Shown: positions 8,345-16,328 of the stretch, piece by piece
Numbering within the stretch: position 1 is the stretch's first letter
How the letters are laid out: every line of letters begins with the position of its first letter
Source: Rhizobacter sp. SG703
GTDB lineage: Bacteria; Pseudomonadota; Gammaproteobacteria; Burkholderiales; Burkholderiaceae_C
DNA: 64,000 nt
Direction of reading: 5' to 3'
NCBI RefSeq assembly: GCF_012275445.1
Contig: NZ_JAAZQK010000009.1
Coordinates: forward strand, 1-64,000
The notes under the pieces: generated by a model
Database searches by the model: none
Told to the model about the DNA's origin: nothing
What the model saw: only the letters and a program-made list of their open reading frames with translations
Translations under genes and position numbers: made by a program

Positions 8345-9175
8345 TCAGAACGGCGCGGTTTCGGCCTCGCCCGCGCCGGCCCGCAACTGGGCCTGCAGGT
8401 CGGCGACCTGCAGCCGCAAGGCCGCGTTCTCGGCGGTCAGCGCGGCCACGCGCTGGCGCAGTGCATCGGGCGTGTCGTCGTCGCCGGCCGGCGCGGGAAG
8501 CGCCGCCGGCTGCGGCGCGGCCGGCGCGTCGTCGGCCGGAGCCCTGCGGCGCGCATCGCGCGCCCGCTTGGCAGCCTGCTTCAGCTCGTCCTTGCCGGCG
8601 GCTGCGGCCGCCACCTGCTCTTCGGCCGGAAGGCTGGCCACCGCCGCCGCGGCGTTGATCGAGATCGTGCCGGCCTTGATCGCCTCGACCAGCTCGGGCG
8701 CCGCCTGCTTGCGGATCTTCTCGATCAGCACGACCTGGTTGCTGCTGATGCGCGCCGCCTTCGCGAGCGCCTCGCGGGTGTCGAGTGCCGCGGCGTTGCC
8801 CGCCGGCGCGGGCGACGCGGTCTCGGCCGGTTCGGCCAGGCGGCGCGCGCGCTGCCCGGCGACGATCTCGCGCTTGCGCAGCGCGAGCACGCCGCGCTGG
8901 TAGTCCGACAGGCTGCGCCGGCCGAGGTGCTGGTCGATCATCCACAGGTGCACGTCTTCCAGCGACTGGAAGCGCGTGCTCTGCACCGTCTGGAACGGCA
9001 GCCCGTGCTTGCGGCAGATGCCGTAGCGGTTGTGCCCGTCGACCAGCATGTCGCCCCACAGCACCAGCGCATCGCGGCAGCCTTCGGCGAGGATGCTGCG
9101 TTCCAGCGCGTCGTGTTCGTCGGGCGTCAACGGGTCGATGTAGGCTTTGAGTTCTTCGTTGACGACGAGGTCCAT
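8345..9175 (-). CDS. ParB-N domain protein with coiled-coil tail
   Basis: A 276-residue protein. Residues of about 1-85 form a ParB/Srx-type N-terminal domain, with DPLTPDEHDALERSILAEGCRDAL and LVDGHNRYGICRKHGLPF as the signature. A helical DNA-binding-like region follows (ALAKAARISSNQVVLIEKIRKQA). Next come an Ala/Pro-rich linker and a C-terminal leucine-heptad coiled coil (DALRQRVAALTAENAALRLQVADLQAQL). No parA is adjacent, so a normal chromosome-partition role is unlikely; proteins of this type occur on plasmids, phages and integrated elements. An alternative ATG at 9211 would add 12 residues. It heads the unit ParB-like, RHH, clamp. Confidence 0.8.
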   Translation of the reverse strand: MDLVVNEELKAYIDPLTPDEHDALERSILAEGCRDALVLWGDMLVDGHNRYGICRKHGLPFQTVQSTRFQSLEDVHLWMIDQHLGRRSLSDYQRGVLALRKREIVAGQRARRLAEPAETASPAPAGNAAALDTREALAKAARISSNQVVLIEKIRKQAAPELVEAIKAGTISINAAAAVASLPAEEQVAAAAAGKDELKQAAKRARDARRRAPADDAPAAPQPAALPAPAGDDDTPDALRQRVAALTAENAALRLQVADLQAQLRAGAGEAETAPF

Positions 9176-9224
9176 GGGCGCGGGTTCGATCTGCTGCAAA
9201 AGGGGGCGCATTGTAGAGAGCCGC

Positions 9225-9230
9225 GACAAT
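9225..9230 (+). promoter_or_regulatory. -10-like box directly before gloA2
   Basis: GACAAT lies six bases before ATG 9237, with no Shine-Dalgarno sequence between. The 61-bp gap also has to promote the divergent ParB-like gene. Confidence 0.35.
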
Positions 9231-9236
9231 CGCCCG

Positions 9237-9626
9237 ATGCTGCTCCGCATCCACCACGCCGCCATCATCTGCGCCGACTACCCGGTCTCGAAGCGCTTCT
9301 ACACCGAGACGCTCGGGCTCGCGGTGATCGCCGAACACTTCCGCGCACAGCGCAACTCGTACAAGCTCGACCTGGCGCTGCCCGACGGCTCGCAGGTCGA
9401 GCTGTTCTCGTTCGACGGCGCGCCGCCGCGCCCGTCGTACCCCGAGGCGCGCGGGCTGCGCCACCTGGCGTTCGAGGTCGGCGACGTCGCTCAGTGCAAG
9501 GCGGTGCTCGAAGCCAGGGGCGTGGCGGTGGAAGACATCCGCGTCGACGAGTACACCGGCCGGCGCTTCGTGTTCTTCGCCGATCCGGACGGGCTGCCGC
9601 TGGAGCTGTACGAAGCCGCCGCCTGA
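9237..9626 (+). CDS. gloA2: YaeR-type glyoxalase I-like metalloprotein
   Basis: A 129-residue VOC-superfamily protein of the same length as E. coli YaeR. The two beta-alpha-beta-beta-beta modules are complete. RIHHAAIICADYPVSKRFYTETLGL holds the first metal-ligand histidine. VELFSF supplies the glutamate of the first module, GLRHLAFEVGDV a second histidine, and FFADPDGLPLELYE the terminal glutamate. These four ligands suggest a divalent metal centre. Family members are called glyoxalase I-like, but the physiological substrate is not established. The start lacks a ribosome-binding site and is probably leaderless. Confidence 0.9.
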   Translation: MLLRIHHAAIICADYPVSKRFYTETLGLAVIAEHFRAQRNSYKLDLALPDGSQVELFSFDGAPPRPSYPEARGLRHLAFEVGDVAQCKAVLEARGVAVEDIRVDEYTGRRFVFFADPDGLPLELYEAAA

Positions 9627-9714
9627 GCTGCCCGCGGGTCGCCGCGAGTTGTGCGGCCCGGCCATTTCAGCGACAGTCCCGGATTACCCCATTTCCTATC
9701 GGAAGCCACTACCC

Positions 9715-11172
9715 GTGTCCACCTCCGCCACCCACGAGCGCGCCGCCAACGACCGCGCCTCACACGACCGCGCCTTCTTCGGCCACCCCGCCGGCCTCGG
9801 CTGGCTTGCCTTCTGCGAGCTCTGGGAACGTTTCTCGTACTACGGCATGCAGGCCCTGCTGGTGCTGTACCTCACCAACTACCTGTTCCTGCCGGAGAAC
9901 ATCGGCAACGTGGCCGGCATCGATGCGGTGCGCCACGCCATCGAAGGCGTCACCGGCCCGCGCTCGCCGCAGCAGCTCGCGTCGGCGGTATTCGGGCTCT
10001 ACGCCGGCTTCGTCTACCTGACACCGCTGTTCGGCGGCCTGCTCGCCGACCGCGTACTCGGCCGCACGAAAACCGTCGTGACCGGCGCGGTGCTGATGGC
10101 CACCGGCCACTTCCTGATGGCCTTCGAGGCCAGCTTCTTCATCGCGCTGCTGTGCCTGCTGGTCGGCGTCGGCTGCTTCAAGGGCAACATCGCGGCGCAG
10201 GTCGGCGACCTGTACGCACCGGGCGACAAGCGGCGTGCGAGCGCGTTCCAGATCTTCATGCTGGCGGTGCAGATCGCGGTGATCCTCGCGCCGATCGTCT
10301 GCGGCACGCTCGGCGAGAAGGTGGCCTGGCACTGGGGCTTCGGCGCCGCCGGCGTCGGCATGGTGATCGGCCTGTTCGTCTACCTGGCGGGACGGCGCTA
10401 CCTGCCGCCCGAGCCGCTGCGCGAGCGCCGTGCCGACAAGGCGGCTGCCGCGCCGCGCACCCCGATGACCGGTGCCGAGAAGGGGCGCCTCGTGCTGCTG
10501 ATCGCGCTGATCCCGGTGCTGATGGGCACGGTGGTCGGCAACCAGCAGTACAACAACGCGTTCCCGCTGTGGTCGCAGAAGTACATGGACCTGGTGCTGT
10601 TCGGCTGGCAGGTGCCGGTGACCTGGCTGCAGGCGGTCGATGCGATCGCGAGCACCGCGACGATGATCGCGTCGATCGCGTTCTGGCGCTGGTGGGCGAC
10701 GCGCCGCCGCGAGCCGGACGAGATCACGAAGATGGCTTTCGGCTCGCTGATCGCCGCGGCCGCGCCGGCGCTGCTGGTGATCGCCTCCGGCATCGTCGAC
10801 CACTCGCACGAGAAGATCGGCTTCGGCTGGGCGATCGGCTACACGCTGCTGAACGACATCGGCTTCGCCAACGTGATGCCGGTCGGCCTGGCGCTGTACT
10901 CGCGCACGGCCCCGCACAAGTTCGAGGGGCTGATGATGGGCACCTACTACCTGCACCTGTTCCTCGCGAACATCTTCGTCGGCTGGCTGGCGGGCTTCCT
11001 CGAGACGATGCCGGGCCAGCAGTTCTGGGGCCTGCATGCGGCGCTCGTCGGCGGCGCCGGCGCGCTGCTGCTGGTCGTGAAGCTGGTGTTCGGCAAGCTG
11101 CTGGCGCCGACGGCCGCCGACAACGGGCAGGGCGCGTCGCCGGCCTCGAGCGGCGCGGTGCCGGCTCACTGA
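9715..11172 (+). CDS. POT-family proton-dependent oligopeptide transporter
   Basis: A 485-residue 12-14-helix inner-membrane transporter of the PTR2/POT family, which imports di- and tripeptides with protons. The ExxER motif is intact (ELWERFSYYG, residues 35-44), as are the conserved lysine in helix 4 (GCFKGNIAAQVGDLY) and the GGLLADRVLGRTKT loop. The usual PTR2 signature (F-Y-x-x-I-N-x-G-S) reads FMLAVQIAVILAP at residues 181-193, so the conserved Asn and Ser are replaced. The start is taken as GTG 9715 with GGAAG upstream, because the frame to 9649 adds unrelated residues. The substrate is probably a peptide but may differ from family norms. Confidence 0.88.
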   Translation: MSTSATHERAANDRASHDRAFFGHPAGLGWLAFCELWERFSYYGMQALLVLYLTNYLFLPENIGNVAGIDAVRHAIEGVTGPRSPQQLASAVFGLYAGFVYLTPLFGGLLADRVLGRTKTVVTGAVLMATGHFLMAFEASFFIALLCLLVGVGCFKGNIAAQVGDLYAPGDKRRASAFQIFMLAVQIAVILAPIVCGTLGEKVAWHWGFGAAGVGMVIGLFVYLAGRRYLPPEPLRERRADKAAAAPRTPMTGAEKGRLVLLIALIPVLMGTVVGNQQYNNAFPLWSQKYMDLVLFGWQVPVTWLQAVDAIASTATMIASIAFWRWWATRRREPDEITKMAFGSLIAAAAPALLVIASGIVDHSHEKIGFGWAIGYTLLNDIGFANVMPVGLALYSRTAPHKFEGLMMGTYYLHLFLANIFVGWLAGFLETMPGQQFWGLHAALVGGAGALLLVVKLVFGKLLAPTAADNGQGASPASSGAVPAH

Positions 11173-12077
11173 GCCGGCGGTTCCATCTCGAAGGCCGGCA
11201 CCTGCCGGCCATCGATGTCGGTGAAGCCGTACTCCTGCGCCAGGTCGCCGACCCGCAGCACCTGGCCGCTGCGCCGCATCACCTGCGGGTCGCCTGCCAG
11301 CGCCGCGATCGCGCGGCCCAGGTAGCGCGGCGATTCGGTGCGCGCGAGGGCCGGCCGCTCGTGCCAGTGCGCCTCGTCGGTGTGGTGGCCGGCCAGCACG
11401 AACTCGGTGCGCATCCAGCCGGGCGACACCGCGACCGAGGCGACGCCATGCGGCCTCAGCTCCTCGGCGATGCCGAAGGCCAGCCGCGTCATGCCGGCCT
11501 TCGCGAGGTCGTAGAACAGGTTGCCGCGCAGGTAGCGGCCGCGGTCCCAGTAGGTGGTCGTGACGATCAGGCCGCGGCCTTGCCGCACCATCAGCGGCGC
11601 GGCATGCCGGCTCGACAGCAGGTGGTTGCGCACGCCGCGGTCGATCATCGAATCCCAGTGCGCGAGCGGGTGCGCCCAGAACGGCGCGTCGAACACGCCG
11701 TCGAAGCTCTCGTGGCCGCCCCAGGCGTTGTTGACCAGCAGGTCGATGCGGCCCTGCTCCTGCTGCACGCGGGCGAACAGCGCGGCCACCTCGCCGTCCT
11801 GCGTGTGGTCGCAGCGCATGGCAATGCCATGGCCGCCGAGCCGCGTCACCTCGTCGGCGGTGTCGTCGATGGAGCCGGGCAGCGCGCCCAGGTCCGACAG
11901 CCCGAGCAGCTGGCCGTAGGACTGCGCGGGTTGCGCGCGCGTGCTGCGCCCGGTCACGTAGACGGTGGCACCGGCGGCGCCCAGCTCGACCGCGCAGCCG
12001 CGCCCCGCACCGCGGCTCGCGCCGGTCACCACCGCCACGCGACCCTGCAGCGGGCGCGGGTTGCTGTCGTTCGTCAT
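11166..12077 (-). CDS. SDR-family oxidoreductase (DHRS1-like)
   Basis: A 303-residue short-chain dehydrogenase/reductase. The NAD(P)-binding loop VVTGASRGAGRG is at about residues 16-27, the NNAWGG structural motif at about residue 111, and the catalytic YDLAK (Tyr/Lys) follows TTTYWDRGRYLRGNLF. The usual catalytic serine position seems to be threonine (VTTTYW), as in the DHRS1-like group. The substrate is unknown. AGGAG precedes ATG 12077. It follows the AraC regulator by 41 bp on the same strand and is probably controlled by it. Its stop codon overlaps the end of the convergent POT gene by 7 bp. Confidence 0.87.
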   Translation of the reverse strand: MTNDSNPRPLQGRVAVVTGASRGAGRGCAVELGAAGATVYVTGRSTRAQPAQSYGQLLGLSDLGALPGSIDDTADEVTRLGGHGIAMRCDHTQDGEVAALFARVQQEQGRIDLLVNNAWGGHESFDGVFDAPFWAHPLAHWDSMIDRGVRNHLLSSRHAAPLMVRQGRGLIVTTTYWDRGRYLRGNLFYDLAKAGMTRLAFGIAEELRPHGVASVAVSPGWMRTEFVLAGHHTDEAHWHERPALARTESPRYLGRAIAALAGDPQVMRRSGQVLRVGDLAQEYGFTDIDGRQVPAFEMEPPAQ

Positions 12078-12118
12078 CGGGGTCTCCTGGTTGCGATGGC
12101 GCCGATCTTCGGCGGCGA

Positions 12119-12988
12119 TCACGCGGCGGTCTTGGAAGATTCCGAAACGGCAAGCCGTCGGTACTCGGCCGGCGTGCAGCCGCACAGCGCACGGAACTCG
12201 TTGGCCAGGTGCGACTGGTCGAAGAAGCCGCCGTCGAGCGCCACCTCGGCCCAGCTGCGCTGCGGCTGCGCACGCAGCTCGCGCAGGCAGCGGTGCAGGC
12301 GCGCGAGCCGGCTCCAGCGGCGCGGCGAGAGCCCGAACTGCGCGTCGAAGAGCTGCTGCAGCCGGCGCTCGCCGAGCCCCACCCCGGCGGCGAGCGCCGG
12401 CACCGGCAGCCGCCCGCCGGCCTGCATCAACCGCTGCAGCGCGTGCACCGCCTGGCGCGGTGCGGCGGCGCCGGCCTCGCGCAGCCGCTGCAGCAGCGCC
12501 TGCTGCACGAGGCGCACGCGGCTCGCGTCGTCTTCCAGGTCGGCGAGGGCGGCCAAGGCCTCGCCACCGGCGCGCGGCCACAGCGCTTGAAGCGGCAGCG
12601 CCAGCCCGGCGATCTCGCCGACCGGCAGCCCGAGCAGCGCGGCCGCCGCCCCGTGGCGCAGCGTGACCGCGAGCCCGGCCATGCGGCCCGACAGGCGCAG
12701 CACCGCCGGCGCCGTCGACGGGCCGATCGCGAGCAGCGTCCGGCGCGCATCGGGGCCGGCCGCCGGTGCATCGCCCCACTGCACGACGAGGCGCACCGCA
12801 CCGTCGGGAATCACGCGTTCGACGACCTCGGTGCCCGGCGCGAAGTGCTCGCGGTACAGCAGCATCTGGGCGACGAAGGGCCGCAGCGCGGGGGGCAGCG
12901 GCAGCGTGCGCAGGCTGGCCGCGGGCGTGCCGGATTCCGGGCCCTGGACGGGGTCTTCGTCGAGTCGAAGGAACAGGCGCTGGGCCAA
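12119..12988 (-). CDS. AraC-family transcriptional regulator
   Basis: A 289-residue regulator. Residues of about 25-150 form an N-terminal effector domain of the DUF6597/AraC-binding type (VERVIPDGAVRLVVQWG, LLAIGPST, VTLRHGAAAALLGLPVGEI). The C-terminal third is a double helix-turn-helix: LAAGVGLGERRLQQLFDAQFGLSPRRWSRLARLHRCL, then WAEVALDGGFFDQSHLANEFRALCGCTPAEYRRL. The start codon is TTG at 12988, chosen because a strong GGAGG lies six bases upstream and the reading frame ends shortly before. It probably activates the SDR gene downstream and may affect the divergent BON gene 64 bp away. Confidence 0.9.
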   Translation of the reverse strand: MAQRLFLRLDEDPVQGPESGTPAASLRTLPLPPALRPFVAQMLLYREHFAPGTEVVERVIPDGAVRLVVQWGDAPAAGPDARRTLLAIGPSTAPAVLRLSGRMAGLAVTLRHGAAAALLGLPVGEIAGLALPLQALWPRAGGEALAALADLEDDASRVRLVQQALLQRLREAGAAAPRQAVHALQRLMQAGGRLPVPALAAGVGLGERRLQQLFDAQFGLSPRRWSRLARLHRCLRELRAQPQRSWAEVALDGGFFDQSHLANEFRALCGCTPAEYRRLAVSESSKTAA

Positions 12989-13038
12989 CGGTCGCCTCCA
13001 TCACGGTGCGCAGCGTGCAGCATAGGGGCAACAGGGCC

Positions 13039-13044
13039 TACGAT
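13039..13044 (+). promoter_or_regulatory. -10-like box directly before the BON gene
   Basis: TACGAT lies seven bases before ATG 13052, with no ribosome-binding site between them. The spacing equals that seen before pip and the chorismatase gene. Confidence 0.35.
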
Positions 13045-13051
13045 TCGCCGC

Positions 13052-13582
13052 ATGGACCGCATCCCCCCGTCCCACCTGCAGGCACTCGCCGCCGCGCTGC
13101 TGCTCGCGCTCGGCAGCCCGGCGCGGTCGGCCGACGCGCTGCAGAACTGGTTCGACGACCCGTTCTTCCAGGTCAGCGCCGCGCTGCCCGACTGCCCGTT
13201 GCCGGCCGGCCCGTTCACCGACGAGGCCGACCGCCGGGTGCAGGCGCACCGCCGGCTCGAGAAGGGCACGACCTGCTGGCTCGCGAAGGAATGCGACCGG
13301 CCGAACGCCTACGCATACGACGCCGACATCGCCGCGGCGATCCGCGCGGCGTTCCAGCCGCCGGCCGGCGAACGCCCGCCGTTCCCCGACACGACGCTGT
13401 GGGTCACCGTGCAGGGGCGCGTCGTCTACCTCGAAGGCTGCGCGCGCGACGACGCCGACGCCGTCCGCCTCGAGACCTTCGTGCGCGCGCTGCCGCACGT
13501 GCAGCAGGCGACCGCGATCCTGCGCACCGATCCGGCGGCCCGCCCGCCGTACAAGACCCGGCCTGCGACACTCCCGCGTTGA
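13052..13582 (+). CDS. Exported BON-domain protein
   Basis: A 176-residue protein with an N-terminal signal peptide (hydrophobic AALLLALGSPARSADA, likely cut near residue 25). A Cys-containing middle segment reads PDCPLPAG...TTCWLAKECDRPNAY and may form disulfides. A C-terminal BON-like module follows (TLWVTVQGRVVYLEGCARDDADAVRLETFVRALPHVQQA). BON domains are thought to bind phospholipid or peptidoglycan, so the protein should act in the periplasm or at the outer membrane. It ends 4 bp before the helicase gene and is likely cotranscribed, an odd pairing of envelope and DNA functions. Confidence 0.75.
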   Translation: MDRIPPSHLQALAAALLLALGSPARSADALQNWFDDPFFQVSAALPDCPLPAGPFTDEADRRVQAHRRLEKGTTCWLAKECDRPNAYAYDADIAAAIRAAFQPPAGERPPFPDTTLWVTVQGRVVYLEGCARDDADAVRLETFVRALPHVQQATAILRTDPAARPPYKTRPATLPR

Positions 13583-13586
13583 CACC

Positions 13587-15905
13587 ATGAGCGCCGACGC
13601 CCCCACCTACACCATCGCCGTGCGCGAGCTGTGCGAGTTCACCGCCAAGCAGGGCGACCTCGACCTGCGCTTCACGCCCGGCCCGTCGGCGCAGGAGGGC
13701 ATCGCCGGGCATGCGATGGTGGCGTCGCGCCGCGGCGGGCGCTACCAGTCAGAGGTCAGCCTGAGCGGCACGCACGGTGCGCTGCGGGTGCGCGGCCGTG
13801 CCGACGGCTACGACCCCGACAAAGGCCTGGTCGAAGAGATCAAGACGCACCGCGGCGACCTGGCGCGTCAACCGGCCAACCACCGCCACCTGCACTGGGC
13901 GCAGGCGAAGATCTACGGTGCCTTGCTGTGCCAGCGCTTCGAGCTGCAGAAGCTGCGCGTCGCGCTCGTCTATTACGACGTCGCCACGCAGCAGGAAACG
14001 GTGTTCAGCGAAGCCTGCAGCGCGGCCGAGCTGCAGCAGTTCTTCGAGCAGCAGTGCGAGCGCTTCCTGGCCTGGGCCGCGCAGCAGCTGGCGCACCGCG
14101 GCGCGCGCGATGCGGCGCTGCAGACCCTGCGCTTCCCGCATGCCGATTTCCGCCTCGGCCAGCGCCCGCTGGCCGAGGCGGTGTACCGCGCGGCCAGCAG
14201 CGGCCGCTGCCTGCTCGCGCAGGCGCCGACCGGCATCGGCAAGACCATCGGCACGGTGTTCCCGCTGCTGAAGGCCAGCCCGGCGCAGCGGCTGGACAAG
14301 CTGTTCTTCCTCGCTGCCAAGACGCCCGGCCGCGGCCTGGCGCTGGAGGCGCTGCGGCGCCTCACCGGCGCCGCCGACGCACCGCCGCTGCGGGTGGTGG
14401 AACTGGTCGCACGCGACAAGGCCTGCGAGCACCCCGACAAGGCCTGCCACGGCGATTCGTGCCCGCTGGCGCGCGGTTTCTACGACCGGCTGCCGGCGGC
14501 GCGCAGCGCGGCGCTCGACACGACAGGCCTGCTCGACCAATCCCGCGTGCGCGAGGTCGCACTGGCCCACCAGGTCTGCCCCTACTACCTGAGCCAGGAG
14601 CTGGTGCGCTGGGCCGACGTGGTGGTCGGCGACTACAACTACTGGTTCGACCTCGGCGCGATGCTGCACGGCCTGACGCTCGCGAACGAATGGCGGGTCG
14701 GCGTGCTGGTCGACGAGGCGCACAACCTGCTGGAGCGCGGCCGCAAGATGTATTCGGCCGAGCTGCAGCAGGCCGACGTGGCCGCGCTGCGCAGCAAGGC
14801 GCCGCCCGCGGTGAAGCCGGCGCTCGATCGCCTGTACCGCGCATGGAGCGCGCTCAACAAGGCGCAGGAGGCCGATTTCGCGGTGCACGAGAAACCGCCC
14901 GCGGCCTGGCGCGACGCGCTGCAGAACGCGATCGCGGCGCTGGGCGAGCACTTCGCCGACGGCCAGTCGCCGAACGACACGCCGCTGCTGCGCTTCTACT
15001 TCGACGCGCTGCACGTGATGCGCGTGCTGGAGCTGCTGGACGACCACTCGCAAGTCGACCTGGCGATCACCGAACGCCGCGCCACCCGCACCCGCTCGAC
15101 GCTGTGCGTGCGCAACCTGATCCCGGCGCCGCACTTGCGCGGGCGCTTCGCGGCGGCGCACACCACGACGCTGTTCTCGGCCACGCTGACGCCGCCCGGT
15201 TTCCATGAAGACACGCTGGGGCTGCCGGAGCGCACCGCGTGGATCGATGTCGAATCGCCATTCGAGGCGCGGCAGTTGTCGGTGCGCATCGCGCGCCACA
15301 TCTCGACGCGCTGGCAGCAGCGGGCGCAGTCGCTCGCGCCCATCGTCGCGCTGATCGCGCGGCAGTACGCGCAGGCGCCGGGCAACTACATGGCGTTCTT
15401 CAGCAGCTTCGACTACCTGCAGCAGGTGGCCGAGCTGCTGCACGCGACGCACCCCGGCGTGCCGCAGTGGTCGCAGTCGCGCGCGATGGACGAGGCGTCG
15501 CGCCAACAGTTCCTCGCGCGCTTCACCGAGCACGGGCAGGGCATCGGCTTCGCGGTGCTGGGCGGTGCGTTCGCCGAAGGCATCGACCTGCCGGGGCGCC
15601 GCCTGATCGGCGCCTTCGTCGCGACGCTCGGGCTGCCGCAGGTGAACCCGGTGAACGAATGCCTGCGAGAGCGGATGGAGCAGCGCTTCGGGGCCGGCTA
15701 CGACTACGCGTACCTGTACCCGGGGCTGCAGAAGGTCGTGCAGGCGGCCGGGCGGGTGATCCGGACCACCAGCGACGAAGGCGTGGTGATCCTGATCGAC
15801 GACCGTTTCGCCAGGCCGCAGGTGCGCGGCCTGCTGCCGGCGTGGTGGCACGTCGGCGTCGATGCGGCTGCCCCGCCGCAGCGCGACGAGGCCGAGGTCT
15901 GCTGA
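13587..15905 (+). CDS. PD-(D/E)XK nuclease fused to XPD/DinG-type Fe-S helicase
   Basis: A 772-residue DNA repair-type enzyme. Residues of about 1-170 have the order of a RecB/Cas4-type nuclease: Asp73 in GRADGYDP, Glu84-x-Lys86 in VEEIKT, and QAKIY (QxxxY) at 106-110. The helicase core begins at about residue 190, with Walker A APTGIGKT (213-220) and DEAH (376-379). Between these motifs Cys280, Cys287, Cys292 and Cys331 are placed as the iron-sulphur cysteines of XPD/DinG helicases. The later motifs FSATLTPP, GGAFAEGIDLPG and QAAGRVIRT are present. The expected activity is ATP-driven 5'-3' unwinding with nucleolytic cleavage, but the DNA substrate is unknown. All key residues look intact. 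Confidence 0.9.
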   Translation: MSADAPTYTIAVRELCEFTAKQGDLDLRFTPGPSAQEGIAGHAMVASRRGGRYQSEVSLSGTHGALRVRGRADGYDPDKGLVEEIKTHRGDLARQPANHRHLHWAQAKIYGALLCQRFELQKLRVALVYYDVATQQETVFSEACSAAELQQFFEQQCERFLAWAAQQLAHRGARDAALQTLRFPHADFRLGQRPLAEAVYRAASSGRCLLAQAPTGIGKTIGTVFPLLKASPAQRLDKLFFLAAKTPGRGLALEALRRLTGAADAPPLRVVELVARDKACEHPDKACHGDSCPLARGFYDRLPAARSAALDTTGLLDQSRVREVALAHQVCPYYLSQELVRWADVVVGDYNYWFDLGAMLHGLTLANEWRVGVLVDEAHNLLERGRKMYSAELQQADVAALRSKAPPAVKPALDRLYRAWSALNKAQEADFAVHEKPPAAWRDALQNAIAALGEHFADGQSPNDTPLLRFYFDALHVMRVLELLDDHSQVDLAITERRATRTRSTLCVRNLIPAPHLRGRFAAAHTTTLFSATLTPPGFHEDTLGLPERTAWIDVESPFEARQLSVRIARHISTRWQQRAQSLAPIVALIARQYAQAPGNYMAFFSSFDYLQQVAELLHATHPGVPQWSQSRAMDEASRQQFLARFTEHGQGIGFAVLGGAFAEGIDLPGRRLIGAFVATLGLPQVNPVNECLRERMEQRFGAGYDYAYLYPGLQKVVQAAGRVIRTTSDEGVVILIDDRFARPQVRGLLPAWWHVGVDAAAPPQRDEAEVC

Positions 15906-15912
15906 ACCGCTC

Positions 15913-16164
15913 TTACTGAACCGTTTCCTTCGCCGCGGCCTTGGCCTTCTTGCCGTGGCTCTTCGCCTTGGCCTTGTGCACCTTCGCCTTGGTCTTGTGC
16001 ACCGTGCTCGACGGCTCGTCGGTCACGGCGCCCTTGACGTTCTCGGTGCCTTGCTTGGCGGTCTCGGCGGTCGCCTTGGCGCCTTCCTTGACGGCGGTGC
16101 CGGCCTGCGCGAACGCGGTGCCGGCAGCGAACAGCATCGCGAGGATGGATATGAGTTTCTTCAT
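15913..16164 (-). CDS. Small lysine/alanine-rich exported protein
   Basis: An 83-residue protein. MKKLISILAMLFAAGTAFAQA is a typical signal peptide with an AFA-QA cleavage site. The mature chain is low-complexity: TAVKEGAKATAETAKQGTENVKGA resembles LEA-like amphipathic repeats, and the C-terminal half (KTKAKVHKAKAKSHGKKAKAAAKE) is strongly basic, like histone-H1-type tails. A GGAGG lies seven bases before ATG 16164. The function is unknown; a periplasmic nucleic-acid- or polyanion-binding or stress-protective role is possible. It converges with the helicase gene, 7 bp apart. Confidence 0.7.
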   Translation of the reverse strand: MKKLISILAMLFAAGTAFAQAGTAVKEGAKATAETAKQGTENVKGAVTDEPSSTVHKTKAKVHKAKAKSHGKKAKAAAKETVQ

Positions 16165-16281
16165 CGGTGGCCTCCAGAGGTGGATGCGTATCATCGGCGC
16201 CCGCCGGCGACGGCCCTGTCGGACGCGTTCGCCTTGCGCTGTAGGACCACCGGCGTCCGGGATCACCCGGAACGCCAGGCC

Positions 16282-16328
16282 TGTAAGTTGCTTTACAGTC
16301 CGCGAAGTTTTCTGAAACCCAGTTTTCA
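16282..16328. promoter_or_regulatory. Paired palindromes upstream of rpiR
   Basis: Two 16-bp palindromes share the same layout: TGTAA-N6-TTACA at 16282-16297 and TGAAA-N6-TTTCA at 16313-16328. Their centres are 31 bp apart, about three helical turns, so both would face the same side of the DNA. The second overlaps the rpiR start codon. They are good candidate operators for autoregulation of the operon by its own RpiR protein. Confidence 0.5.

Noticed and set aside
8096-9175. Toxin-antitoxin or ParAB partition system
   Set aside because: There is no toxin-like or parA gene; the genes beside the RHH gene are a ParB-N protein and a sliding clamp.
16252-16276. Imperfect inverted repeat GGCGTCCGGG / CCCGGAACGCC upstream of rpiR
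   Set aside because: It has a bulged base and no T-run; it may be a degenerate family B hairpin but cannot be called a terminator or operator.
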